Source: Mactromeris polynyma (lineage: Eukaryota; Mollusca; Bivalvia; Venerida; Mactridae). Taken from it: a DNA stretch of 64,000 nucleotides. Of the stretch, positions 1 to 12,063 are shown one piece after another (positions within the stretch are counted from its first letter, which is position 1; every line of letters begins with the position of its first letter). The notes beneath the pieces are model-generated. The model did no database searches and was not told where the DNA came from. It saw nothing but the letters and a program-made list of their open reading frames with translations. The position numbers and the translations under genes were made by a program. Location of the stretch: the NCBI GenBank assembly GCA_032209605.1, contig JASFXZ010000018.1, forward strand, positions 1,553,904-1,617,903, given 5' to 3'.

Positions 1-617
1 ACTTCTCCTTTATTTAGGTAAATGTTATTATTACTTTCGCTACTAACATGGCTAGGATGCATATAGAATTATATATCTATATTACAACGGGTGTAAACAC
101 AATAAAACCCCAAGGCTTTTGTCGCGCAAATCAATCAGCTAAGAGTAACTTCCTTGAAAAACACGAAGTTGGCGACTCTTTTCATGAAGAGAATCATCTC
201 GCACAGCCTAGAGGTAAAACGAACATGATTTATTTTTGACATCAATTTCGTGAAGATTTTGACTGAACACCGATATGTAATGAATCAAACTAATTTATAA
301 ATTATTATGAAGTACATTAGACTGGAAGCTTGGAATAAATACGTAGAGGAATCGAAGTCGCTAACTGTTAATTTACTGTGGATTGTTTACAATATGGCTA
401 GCCAGTTACATGGAGATTGCATTTTCTTCTCTGAATGCAATCGGCAAACTATCACCAATTGTTGTGCTGTTATAATCAATTTGATCGTAAGTAATGACTC
501 AAAATCTCAATTCTGTGTATCAAGCATAAGTACGTCTGTGGTGTAAACTTGTACACTGTTATACGAAAATTAAGGTTTAGACATTTTTAGAAATTAGAGA
601 TCAACATTTTTTCATAT
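1..617. other. Unrecognised non-coding sequence
   Basis: AT-rich sequence with only two short open frames (about 63 and 79 codons). Neither resembles a known domain, and there are no usable splice or repeat landmarks. I see no supportable gene here. Confidence 0.5.
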
Positions 618-770
618 ACATGTATTTAGTGTATTGGTACATGTATTAGTGTATTGGTTACATGTATTAGTGTATTGTACATGTATAGTGTATTGGTACT
701 TTATTAGTGTATTGGTACATGTATTAGTGTATTGGTACATGTATTAGTGTATTGTACATGTATAGTGTAC
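618..770. repeat. Minisatellite, about 20-bp unit
   Basis: Seven or so imperfect copies of a unit containing ACATGTATTAGTGTATTGGT. Some copies have lost TTGG or a few bases, so the spacing varies between about 16 and 22 bp. Each unit carries the palindrome ACATGT. Confidence 0.85.
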
Positions 771-922
771 ATAGGATTAAACTCGCAATGGTTCAGCTCT
801 ATACAAGAATTAGTACACCTTTTAATATTTAAAATTATATTTGCTTTCGTTTGTTGGTCTTTCCGTGATTCATTGCACCGCTGTCGGTTGTAGGCTGAAT
901 TTCTGTTTCCGTTAGTCTGTGG

Positions 923-2042
923 CGTTCAACTCATTGCATTATTAGTTAAGAAAGAGTTTGAAAGTGGGAGGAAAAAGAGCGGTGGTTAGAAAGGTGAAAG
1001 GGGAGAAAGAGATAGTATGCAGATGGAGGAAAGGGAAAAGTAAGGTAAAAGGGTGGAGAGAAAGGTAGAAAAAAGATATAAAAGTAAAGAAGGTAAAAAT
1101 AGAAAAAAAGGGGAAAGGAGTAGAAAGAAAAAAGGGGAGGTTTAAGTAAAAAACAAAAAAATAAATGTGAGGAGAGGTTGGAAATGAACGTGAAAAAAGA
1201 AATGAGAAAAAAAACGACCGTACCGTGTGACGCACTACCGGCCGCCAAAAAAATGCAGAGACAAACATTTTTGGATATCGAAATGCACCATTCTTCTCGC
1301 GACCTGGTGAATCTTGCGCCCCGTTGTATAGATGCGGATGGACTACTTAACGCCTAAAGTCCTACAAACTCCGACCCTTACCTGACGTTCCCTTGACCGG
1401 TTACCTTACGCGATTTCCGGGCTCGGCCCTGTTGTACTACCCCTAGTAACATTAACCCCGATGCCCCCCCTGGCCGGTACTACCACACCCCCCTTCGTGC
1501 CCTGACGCCCCGGTCGATCTCACGCGATCCTTTACGAGGACGCCCAGAGCTGGCACTTTATTTACGCCACCCTCCCTACCCGCCCCTGTTAAACCCTGTC
1601 CTTCGGGGGCCCTGGGGACACATCATCGCTTGACACTTTGTGTTACGCTAACACCTTCGTAACCTAATACCCCTCATCGAGTTACGTGTAGACACCAGAA
1701 TACTTTCCCTAGAACAGCAGTCTGTTTCTATGTTTTTGACCCACACCTCCCACTTGCCATCCGTAACGCACACTAGACCCACTACCCCCTAATTATCGAC
1801 GACCTTTACCTAACTCATCTCATCCCAATCGTGATGTTCTCCTACCCCTTACCTCGTCCCCTATGACGTTCCCCCCTACGAAATCCTTTATTTCCTACAC
1901 CGCTTACAATGTGTTCGGCTGTGTGAAATACCGCGAGACTCCAGAAGTACGTTGTACAATACCACAACTCAGACTACTCACTAATTGCACGAAACTAGTT
2001 GTCTGAACCACACCAAGCTATGCGGTACGACAGTAGACAGGA
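923..2042. repeat. Decayed or poorly resolved left part of an 80-bp repeat region
   Basis: The left edge at about 923-940 (GGCGTTCAACTCATTGCATT) resembles the core of the clean 80-bp repeat to the right (GCGTTCAACTTGTTGCAT). Between about 1290 and 2040 the sequence is unusually C-rich for this window, and short echoes of the repeat appear. It may be an old, mutated part of the array or low-quality consensus in a collapsed satellite. No gene is recognisable; the long minus-strand open frames at 942-1268 are the complement of a purine tract. Confidence 0.45.
948..1210 (+). repeat. Polypurine (A/G-rich) tract
   Basis: About 260 bases of the + strand are almost entirely A and G with few pyrimidines. 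The complement gives two overlapping Phe/Pro/Ser/Leu-rich open frames with no known domain. These are composition artefacts, not genes. Such tracts can form triplex DNA, but nothing here shows that it does. Confidence 0.7.
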
Positions 2043-2572
2043 CAACCTCTTAGCTGATCGAAAATAATGTGTGATTGAAAAGTGTTCGTACCACTAGTAG
2101 TCAATGAAGTAGACATGTTGTCCGATCATCCTCTTCGCTGATCTTATATATGAGATCGAATAAGTGTGGCGTTCACATGTTAGCATGTGAGTAACTACTG
2201 TTGTAAGATCTTCCTCTTAGCTGTCGTATATAGTGTGGATCGTATAGTGTGCGTTCAACTCGTAGCATAGTAGTAGACTGTTGTAAGAATCTTCCTCTTA
2301 GCTGTCGTATATAGTGTGGATCGTATAGTGTGCGTTCAACTTGTTGCATGTAGTAGACTGTTGTTAGATCTTCCTCTTAGCTGTCGTATATAGTGTGGAG
2401 GTCGTATAGTGGATGCGTTCAACTTGTTGCATGTAGTAGACTGTTGTAAGATCTTCTCTTAGCTGTTGTATATAGTGTGGATCGTATAGTGTGCGTTCAA
2501 CTTGTTGCATTGTAGTAGACTGCTGTAAGATCTTCTCTTAGCTGTTGTATATAGTGTGGATTGACCACCAAC
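2043..2572. repeat. Tandem repeat, about 80-bp unit
   Basis: The landmark ATCTTCCTCTTAGCTGTCG recurs at 2208, 2289, 2368, 2451 and 2530, giving spacings of 81, 79, 83 and 79 bp. Two weaker copies precede it at about 2045 and 2130. Divergence rises steadily from right to left, into the decayed region upstream. Confidence 0.85.
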
Positions 2573-2856
2573 TGTTACTGGTACATGAACATTCAGCTTA
2601 TTTACAATGTTACATTTAATAATACTACATTATTACAAACTAACTACAACGGAAGACACAACACATTGATCACTGAGACAAGCAAGCGTTTATTTAGTTC
2701 TAATCAGGCGCTGGATGCAATGCATGGATCAAAGTTCGCTTGAATCGTGCCTCTGTCTTTGGAATTTTTTAAAGAAAAACGATGAGGCGAGCGAGCTAAA
2801 TTGTTTTAAAATTCAACAGGTGGCGAGTTTGTTTTTACAATTTCATTTTTCTTATA
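2573..2856. other. Unrecognised spacer
   Basis: Ordinary AT-rich sequence between the 80-bp array and a MITE. Two short overlapping open frames give no recognisable domain. Confidence 0.4.
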
Positions 2857-3154
2857 CAGTGGCGGATCCAGGACTTTTAATTGGGGGGGGGGGGGGGGGG
2901 GGGGGCCACAACTAATTATAAACATATAAAACTTTTTTGAATGCATTATTTTAATCATATATAATGACATGGAATTAACATTGGTCCTCGCTGTCAAGGA
3001 TGTTTGGCAGCTTCACCGTCTCAATAATTATATAAACTTTAAATTGTGACAAAACAACTTATTTGTACAGTTAATCAATAAAGATGTGCCCCAAAAAACA
3101 TTACTTGCCGGCCAGCTGGGGGGGCACGGGCCCTCCCGGTAGGATCCGCCACTG
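2857..3154. mobile_element. MITE with CAGTGGCGGATCC terminal inverted repeats
   Basis: The left end CAGTGGCGGATCC (2857-2869) is matched by GGATCCGCCACTG (3142-3154), a perfect 13-bp inverted repeat. The flanks are TTATA on both sides (2852-2856 and 3155-3159), a plausible 5-bp target duplication. The element is 298 bp and has no transposase, so it is non-autonomous. Both subterminal regions are G/C-rich, with a run of more than 20 G from about 2884. The ends look hAT-like, but an exact 8-bp duplication is not visible, so the superfamily is uncertain. Confidence 0.85.
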
Positions 3155-4348
3155 TTATATTCACTGATGTTGCTTTTTTCCATTCTATCCTTTTTAATGA
3201 GTAGCAAAGACAAAACATTGAGCAATGCTGGCTGCAAACCATAAAACTAAACATCAGGCAATCACATAAGCTCACATTAAGCACCTTGTGCGTAGGTGAG
3301 GCTACCCACTTCTAGTTTCTGTTAATGGGTCATACATTCTCCTTAAAACTGCCTTGGTGGATACACACTTCTGATTGTTTATGTTTGCCAAGTTACATTC
3401 CTTGAAAACTGATTTAAGTATTTCTTGCCTTAAAACTAAATATGTTATATCTGGGACACAACCGACTGACAGACAGGGTGATTCTGAACAAGGTGAAAAC
3501 TGTATAGCAAGTCTAAATATCAATGTAGGATAAAAGAATACCACAATACATTTCCATGCTGTTACATTGTTTACTTTGATACCAGAATCACCCATGGTTC
3601 CAAAAATACATTCAATATTATATACTTTATTAAAATTATACGGTCAAATTTATCTAATATTTGTATCAAAGTTTTCCATGATCAAATTGGGATGGAAGTA
3701 ATAAGGGTATTCATTATACATCCAGTTTGTGCTTTCTTTGCAATTACTTTTAAGTTAATTGCCTTCATATATTCCATATATTTTCGTTAAATGAAGATCA
3801 TTGGAATTAAAATTAATTCCTGAAAATTGATATCTCTGTCTCATAGATAGGCTGGTGATTCCTGTATCATTTTTTTCTAAAGAGAATAAGTGTTATTTTT
3901 CCACTTTAATGAAAATAGTGACAGGGATCCTTGAGTGGGGGAAGTTGTACCTTGAGGGGAAAAGGGGAATATACGGGGTTATATGACATTACAATGTTAA
4001 ACAATTATGTCCCCAACCCTTGCATTACCTTTCAGTGCAAGGGGGGCGATGGTAGATTACAGATCTGTATCATGAGATATGTGATATTTTTCTGGTCAAT
4101 ATTTCTGATTTTCTGACTGAAAATATCAACAAACGCTGTGCTAGGGGAGGGGGGCCAATTTTGGCACCAAATACTTCGGTGCTACCAAAAAACTAAGATA
4201 ATATGTAATAATGTTGTGGTTAATAGCATTGAAAGAGAGCAAGCAACAAGTAAAATCAATTTTTTCATGTATTGAGTTGGATTAACTTAATCATTAAAGG
4301 TAGATCATCAGGGTTTTTTCAGCTGTTTTTATAGCCGTTATCCAGCTA
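3155..4348. other. Unrecognised intergenic sequence
   Basis: About 1.2 kb of AT-rich sequence with two short G-rich patches (near 3925-3970 and 4140-4160). The largest open frame is 97 codons on the minus strand (3302-3595) and has no recognisable domain. I see no supportable gene or complete mobile element. Confidence 0.4.
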
Positions 4349-4484
4349 CAGTGGAACCCCTCTAAACCGAACCTCGTCCGGACCTGATAAAAAGTTCTGT
4401 TTAGAGGGGGTTTTAGGAAATGCATTAAACAACAACATAATGAATGACTTAGTGTATTTTATTTCATTCCTTATACATGCACTA

Positions 4485-7400
4485 TATATATATATATACA
4501 GTACTTATACTATATTATAACACTGTTATGTTATGCATGTCACATGTATTTATATATACTTATACTATATTATAACACTGTTATTTTATGCATGCACATG
4601 TATTTTATATATACTATACTATATTATAACACTGTTATTTTTATGCTTGCACATGTATTTTATATATACTTATACTATATTATAACACTGTTATTTTATG
4701 CTTGCACATGTATTTATATTATATACTTATACTATATTATAACACTGTTTATTTTATGCATGCACATGTATTTATATATACTTATACTATATTATAACAC
4801 TGTTATTTTATGCTTGCACATGTATTTATATATATACTTATACTATATTATAACACTGTTATTTTATGCATGCACATGTATTTATATATATACTTATACT
4901 ATATTATAACACTGTTATTTTATGCTTGCACATGTATTTATATATACTTATACTATATTATAACACTGTTATTTTATGCTTGCACATGTATTTATATATA
5001 CTGTTATACTATATTATAACACTGTTATTTTATGCATGCACATGTATTTTATATATACTTATACTATATTATAACACACTGTTATTGTATGCATGCACAT
5101 GTATTTATATATACTATACTATATTATAACACTGTTATTTTATGTATGCACATGTATTTATATATACTTATACTATATTATAACACTGTTATTTTATGTA
5201 TGCACATGTATTTATATACTTATACTATATTATAACACTGCTTATTTATGCATGCACATGTATTTATATATATACTTATACTATATTATAACACTGTTAT
5301 TTTATATGCATGCACATGTATTTATATATATACTTATACTATATTATAACACTGTTATTTTATGTATGCACATGTATTTATATATACTTATACTATATTA
5401 TTAACACTGTTATTTTATGCTTGCACATGTTATTTAATATACTTATACTATATTATAACACTGTTATTTTATGCATGCACATGTATTTATATATACTTAT
5501 ACTATATTATAACACTGTTATTTTATGCTTGCACATGTATTTATATATACTTATACTATATATAACACTGTTATTTTATGCATGCACATGTATTTATATA
5601 GACTTATACTATATTTAACACTGTTATTTTATGTATTGCACAGGTATTTATATATACTTATACTATATTATAACACTGTTATTTTATGTATGCACATGTA
5701 TTTATATATACTTTATACTATATTATAACACTGTTATTTTATGCATGCACATGTATTTAATATAAACTTATACTATATTATAACACTGTTATTTTATGTA
5801 TGCACATGTATTTATATATACTTTATACTATATTATAACCACTGTTATTTTATGTATGCACATGTATTTATATATACTTATACTATATTATACACTGTTA
5901 TTTTATGCTTGCACATGTATTTATATATAACTTATACTATATTATAACACTGTTATTTTATGCATGCACATGTTATTTATATATACTTATACTATATATA
6001 TACACTGTTATTTTATGCTTGCACATGTATTTATATATACTTATACTATATTATAACACTGTTATTTATGCATGCACATGTAATTTATATATACTTATAC
6101 TATATTATAACACTGTTATTTTATGTATGCCATGTATTTATATATACTTATACTATATTATAACACTGTTATTTTATGCATGCACATGTATTTATACATG
6201 TATTTATATATACTTATACTATATTATAACACTGTTATTTTATGCATGCACATGTATTTATATATATACTTATACTATATTATAACACTGTTATTTTATG
6301 TATGCACATGTATTTATATATACTTATACTATATTATAACACTGTTATTTTATGCATGCACATGTATTTATATATATACTTATACTATATTATAACACTG
6401 TTATTTTATGCATGCACATGTATTTATATATATACTTATACTATATTATAACACTGTTATTTTATGCATGCACATGTATTTATATATACTTATACTATAT
6501 TATAACACTGTTATTTTATGCATGCACATGTATTTATATATATACTTATACTATATTATAACACTGTTATTTTATGCATGCACATGTATTTATATATACT
6601 TATACTATATTATAACACTGTTATTTTATGCATGCACATGTATTTATATATACTTATACTATATTATTGTTATTTTTATGCATGCACATGTATTTATATA
6701 TATACTTATACTATATTATAACACTGTTATTTTATGTATGCACATGTATTTATATATACTTATACTATATTATAACACTGTTATTTTATGCATGCACATG
6801 TATTTATATATATACTTATACTATATTATAACACTGTTATTTTATGCTTGCACATGTATTTATATATATACTTATACTATATTATAACACTGTTATTTTA
6901 TGTATGCACATGTATTTATATATACTTATACTATATTATAACACTGTTATTTTATGCATGCACATGTATTTATATATATACTTATACTATATTATAACAC
7001 TGTTATTTTATGCATGCACATGTATTTATATATACATTATACTATATTATAACACTGTTTATTTTATGTATGCACATGTATTTTATATATACTTATACTA
7101 TATTATAACACTGTTATTTTATGCTATGCACATGTATTTATATATATACTTATACTATATTATAACACTGTTATTTTATGCTTGCACATGTATTTATATA
7201 TACTTATACTATATTATAACACTGTTATTTTATGTATGCACATGTATTTATATATACTTATACTATATTATAACACTGTTATTTTATGCATGCACATGTA
7301 TTTATATATACTTATACTATATTATAACACTGTTATTTTATGTATGCACATGTATTTATATATACTTATACTATATTATAACACTGTTATTTTATGCATG

Positions 7401-8010
7401 CACATGTATTTATATATATACTTATACTATATTATAACACTGTTATTTTATGCATGCACATGTATTTATATATACTTATACTATATTATAACACTGTTAT
7501 TTTATGCTGCACATGTATTTATATATACTTATACTATATTATAACACTGTTATTTTATGCATGCACATGTATTTATATATACTTATACTATATTATAACA
7601 CTGTTATTTTATGCATGCACATGTATTTATATATACTTATACTATATTATAACACTGTTATTTTATGCTTGCACATGTATTTATATATACTTATACTATA
7701 TTATAACACTGTTATTTTATGTATGCACATGTATTTATATATACTTATACTATATTATAACACTGTTATTTTATGTATGCACATGTATTTATATATACTT
7801 ATACTATATTATAACACTGTTATTTTATGCATGCACATGTATTTATATATACTTATACTATATTATAACACTGTTATTTTATGCATGCACATGTATTTAT
7901 ATATACTTATACTATATTATAACACTGTTATTTTATGCATGCACATGTATTTATATATACTTATACTATATTATAACACTGTTATTTTATGCTTGCACAT
8001 GTATTTATCG
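4485..8010. repeat. 54-bp minisatellite array (about 65 copies)
   Basis: A 54-bp unit (56 bp in copies with an extra TA) is repeated over 3.5 kb. Landmarks in order are CTTATACTATATTATAACAC, TGTTATTTTATG, a variable GCATGC / GCTTGC / GTATGC box, then ACATGTATTTATATATA. Copies on the right (6.2-8.0 kb) are nearly uniform; those on the left (4.5-6.2 kb) carry more 1-2 base indels. Because 54 is a multiple of 3, long spurious open frames rich in Tyr, Ile and Leu run through it. They are not genes. Confidence 0.97.
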
Positions 8011-8044
8011 TGATATGCAACACCAGAGTACATTATAATATTAA

Positions 8045-8185
8045 CTAGGTATAGTCATAGGCACACATTACAAACTTAATCACCATGATTGTCGGTTTCG
8101 GAACAGATTCTGACTCTTTGATCAATTTAATTTTGTCATCAAGTGACAATTCTATTCTTCGACGTTTAGAAAGAGGCGCAGACAT
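8045..8185 (-). pseudogene. Pogo/Tigger transposase N-terminal fragment
   Basis: The minus-strand frame from 8185 reads about 46 residues: MSAPLSKRRRIELS followed by LDDKIKLIKESE and a KPT segment. A basic KRRR stretch followed by LSLxxKIKLIKE is the usual start of the CENP-B-type N-terminal helix-turn-helix of pogo/Tigger transposases, which binds the element's ends. The similarity stops after about 35 residues, at the edge of the 54-bp array, and the frame ends soon after. No second DNA-binding domain or DDE catalytic domain is present, so it is a dead fragment. A start 33 codons further upstream is open but has no family support. Confidence 0.65.
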
Positions 8186-8814
8186 GTTGATTGTGTGAAT
8201 GATAAAATCAATCTGACAGAAACTGATTGATAAAACAACAAAATTGTTCCACATTATTGTTAGTTTAAACAACAATACATGCACTCGTCTTTACTCTGCT
8301 AACACGCTCATTAACTAGAATGATAATTTGATTATTTTAACAAAAGATCAATTGAGCAGTCACCTACTGTAGCATTCATCATTAAATAAATTATTGAAAA
8401 CATCGATTGATGTGTATGGTCGGCAATTAAAAGTTGTTAATGATGTTTGCAAACTGTCACTTTCTTTTGTCGTTACTCAGTTAATAATTGCGATTTATCA
8501 CACTGTACCTATTTACCCGGCACCGTCATAAATTTAACAAACGTGTAGCTACTGCCGATTGAAGCCATAACAAATAAGGTGTGAAACGCGGTGTATCGTG
8601 GTAACACATTTATTGTCTAAACACTTTAGGTGTCATAAATTGCTGTTTGGTTTAGAGGGGTAAATTACTGTTGAAATTGTTTAGAAATAATGGAAATCTT
8701 GTTGGGTTTCCGGATAGAGGGGTTCCGGTTTACAGAGGTTTTTACACAATGAAAATATAGAACAGAAAAAATCGGGACCACGCAAATTGTTCAGTTTAGA
8801 GGGAATTCCGGTTT

Positions 8815-9142
8815 TAAAAACATATATATTTTTCCCAATTTGAATGGAAAATTCTCAATATATCGAGTGAAATTTTGTTTGTTTCAATTTAGCCAAAACT
8901 TGACAAAGTTAGAAGCTTTTCTCTCACAGGCAGTTAATATATATAGCAATTATTGTTGATTAATTAATCACTACATCCTTTAATTCATTCCTGAATTTTG
9001 GTGTAATTTCTAGACTTTTCCCTTAATTTCTATGTTTAATATGCAAAATTTCCAATTTGAAAGGTAAGGGTTGTCTTACCAAAATAGCCAAAATAAACCC
9101 TGATATTCTTATTTTCTATCAAACTATGCCAGATCATTCTCT
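8815..9142. other. Unrecognised spacer
   Basis: AT-rich sequence between the Tigger remnant and an inverted repeat. No gene, repeat or motif recognised. Confidence 0.4.
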
Positions 9143-9389
9143 TGAGAAAATAGCGAGTATATGCCTTCATACAGATGTACTCTACAACACTGCTTTGTCA
9201 TTTTTAATAACAGTTTCTTAGAAATGAAAAACAGGAGTGCGATACAGATATGTCCTGTGCTAGCGTAACTTTGTGCGTTGGTCAGGATAGAAAAATACTG
9301 TACTCTTGTATTTGTGGTAAACAAATTGACAATACAGTGTTGTAGAATACATCTGTATGAAGGCACGTACGTGCCAACAATTTTCTCAT
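9143..9389. repeat. Long inverted repeat (about 60-bp arms)
   Basis: The left arm (about 9143-9202) and the right arm (about 9325-9389) are reverse complements with a few mismatches. They share the core CCTTCATACAGATGTA and CTACAACACTG. A loop of about 120 bp separates them. The right arm also contains the perfect palindrome GGCACGTACGTGCC at 9362-9375. It could be a foldback MITE or the source of a hairpin RNA. No clear target duplication is visible. Confidence 0.75.
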
Positions 9390-10560
9390 ATTTAGTACTG
9401 AGCATATTTTGACATGTATGTACCTTTACATATATGATATGGCAAGTTGGTGAGCCACCATCTAGTTAAATAATGGTCACTATGTGCCTACCTGCCTGGT
9501 GCCTGGCATTAAGGATAGGAATTGGGAAGTAAATGTGCTCAGAAAGTAGGTGTCTCATACATCAGAAATAGCTGGACCTTAAATAGGGGTGACATTATAA
9601 TAGGGGTGACATTATAATAAATAAACAATTTACTTTACTTTTATACCTGCCAGTATGTGTCTCAGATTACAGATTTCTAGTTTTATTGATTGTACATTAC
9701 TACATACATACATGTACATGTATATCTCATTTAATTAACTATTAGATACTTATACTACATGTTAGAATTTATGTCAGTACAGGATTCATGTAAAAATTGA
9801 TATATTAATTAAGATCTGTCAGTTACGCAGACGTTTTATGTTGCACATGTTCATGGTCTGTTGATGATTGCACGTTTTCAGAATTAGCCTTTGACAAATT
9901 TATACATGTACTTTCAACGAAAGTATCTGCCTGTCAAAGTTTCAACCTAACTTTACAAATTTATATGAAAAACAAAATGAATGGTTGACTTAATTCAAAT
10001 ATGGAAAGTTGTCTATACTGTTTTATAAATCATATTACACCTGTTTGTATCCAGCTTTTCTGTGTGCAAAGTCATGTGACTTTGTTTTTCCTCTTCATTG
10101 CACATACAATCAGATTACGCCTGTTTTTTCCCTGGGTACAGGCCAGGATGAATTATTTATTTAAATGTCATCTCGTAGGCCTACTATTATATTCTAGTTT
10201 TTATAATTATTCTTTTCTATTTTCTGAAAGCTGTGGGAAAGGGGGACTTGCAAGCTGTATTTTATGAGTGTCAAATACTTATATACAGAAAATCTTGCTT
10301 TCATCATTTCAAGAGAAAGTGCACAATAATCTGGTGATTTATGTGTAACAGCCTTACTGTGTGTTCAATTTTAATGTAGGTAATAGATGATTTGTCATGT
10401 AGGATAATTAGATAAACCTTGTGAAGTAAGTGGTTATCCTGTTTATAAGGATTACGGTATGTTATACACATTTTTTCTCTACAATTCTTCTTGATGTGCT
10501 GAAGTGTTGGACATAATATTATAGTGCCGTTGTATTAACTTGGATCACCTTAATATATTA
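9390..10560. other. Unrecognised intergenic sequence
   Basis: AT-rich sequence. The only structure I see is a 17-bp direct duplication (AGGGGTGACATTATAAT) near 9585-9618 and a short ACATGTA-rich patch near 9705-9725. An open frame at 10001-10267 (88 codons) has no recognisable domain. Confidence 0.4.
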
Positions 10561-11536
10561 CAGTCGACTCTCGTTACGTCGAATTTTTCGGGACCGTAGA
10601 AAATAGTTTGTCTTAACGAAAATACGACATAAACGTATGAACGATGTGTTTAATAATATATATGTGGAGGTTTGGCAAGAATCATAAATCGGACCTTATA
10701 TGCTGAAAGATGTCATTTTGACAAATGGCCGTCGACAATATCGAGAAGTTTCGTTCTCGTTTTATAGTGATGATCAACAAATATTTTTCAAAATCTTTTT
10801 GAACTCCCAAATTATATTATCGAAGACAAAAAAAAGTACATGATAACTTACACAGCCTCTATGTAGTCTGGTTAACACAGTTAGCTCCCTGCAAAGTAAT
10901 TGGCTACAATCATCTATAATCATGAAGCAAGCAATTTGTTCGCCAATATCTTTATATTTTCGGGTGTTAATGTAATTAAAAAGTGAGTCATGCCGACGAA
11001 TTGTGGACAGAAATGTTTGTTTATCAAACAATGTCATAAAACATCGACGCGTGTTGAAACTGCTAACACACCATGTGCAAACTGTGTAGAATTAGCTTGT
11101 TTTGATCGGCAAAGTTGACAGGCGATAGACTACGCCTACCGACAGTTGTACACATAGCTAATTTACATGTATCGATATTTACGATGCTGCTTGACTCCAA
11201 TTGCGATCTGAGACATAAAAACAACTGTTGAAGATGTACAAATCCTTTCATTGTGTAAATAATCGATAATTAAATGTGCGAAAATACAGGTAAATCATCT
11301 CAGTGATGTGTGAAAACATTCGTCGCCAGCAGGATACGATCCGACTTCGTGTTAAACAACAGATTTAAGGTGCAAACTTGTTAAAACTTCGACATAATGA
11401 AAAACTTTGTTACAAAAATTCGTCTTAACCGACAGAAATTTGTATAGACAAAGAAGGATAAAATCGGGACTTTTGAAAAACTTTGAGGTAACGGAAAATT
11501 CATCTCAGGCAAGTTTGTCATAACGAGAGTCGACTG
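10561..11536. mobile_element. TA-flanked DNA transposon remnant, 976 bp
   Basis: The ends CAGTCGACTCTCGTTA (10561-10576) and TAACGAGAGTCGACTG (11521-11536) form a perfect 16-bp terminal inverted repeat with TA at each flank (10559-10560 and 11537-11538), the signature of Tc1/mariner/pogo-type insertion. Subterminal regions carry related GGGAC and TAACG words. A minus-strand open frame at 10774-11037 (87 codons) lies inside but shows no transposase motif, so the element looks non-autonomous or gutted. Confidence 0.88.
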
Positions 11537-11538
11537 TA

Positions 11539-12063
11539 CCTGGTCCAATTCATTTCAAAATGGGTGTACAGATTTGTTTGTGCTTGTCCGTGCACTTAAT
11601 GGAGAAGTCGTAATTGTGTTTTGGTAGTAAAGTAAAGCAAACGTCTGTTATAGTTTTACGTATGGGTGCATTTTCTTACCTAAAATGACTAAAATTGGAT
11701 CGGTGCTAAATGTTCATGTACCAGTAACAGTTGGTGGTCAATCTAACAGCACTATACATGGTTAGAGAAATTTTGTTTACCTGTTCGAATATCTACCCTC
11801 AAATTTAGGTGGGTTGATAGGTAGTTAATTATTTTTTAGTTATTATTTTTATTGTCATGCTAATCTAAAACTATGTATATGCTGCTAAAAAAATCCCCAC
11901 ACAGACCCCTCAAAAAGGTTTTTGAGTAGGGGCCAGTTTCATGGGTAGGTAGGGTTATGCCAAAGTAACAATCCTTTAATTATGGCCAGAGACAAGGTAG
12001 GTGTTCAGACAAATTTGACAAAGTTTCACCTACAGTTACTGTAGCAGTCTATGCGAAATACAC
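11539..12063. other. Unrecognised spacer
   Basis: AT-rich sequence between the transposon remnant and the 34-bp array. No gene or repeat recognised. Confidence 0.4.

Larger units (their letters stand above)
4349..8814 (-). mobile_element. Pogo/Tigger-like DNA transposon remnant containing a minisatellite
   Basis: The left end at 4349 (CAGTGGAACCCCTCTAAAC, preceded by TA) is mirrored by the right end near 8790-8814, whose reverse complement reads CCGGAATTCCCTCTAAACTG. Subterminal copies of TTTAGAGGGG occur at about 4390, 8652, 8713 and 8795, on both sides. A minus-strand fragment at 8045-8185 encodes the start of a pogo/Tigger transposase, so transcription would run leftward from the right end. 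The rest of the transposase is gone, and a 54-bp tandem array fills 4485-8010. The outermost right bases are degraded. The ends and transposase fragment support the class; the exact family is inferred. Confidence 0.75.

Noticed and set aside
4544..8038. Many Tyr/Ile/Leu-rich open frames up to 214 codons in the 54-bp array
   Set aside because: The unit is a multiple of 3 with few stops, so frames run through it by chance. There is no domain, start context or conservation signal.
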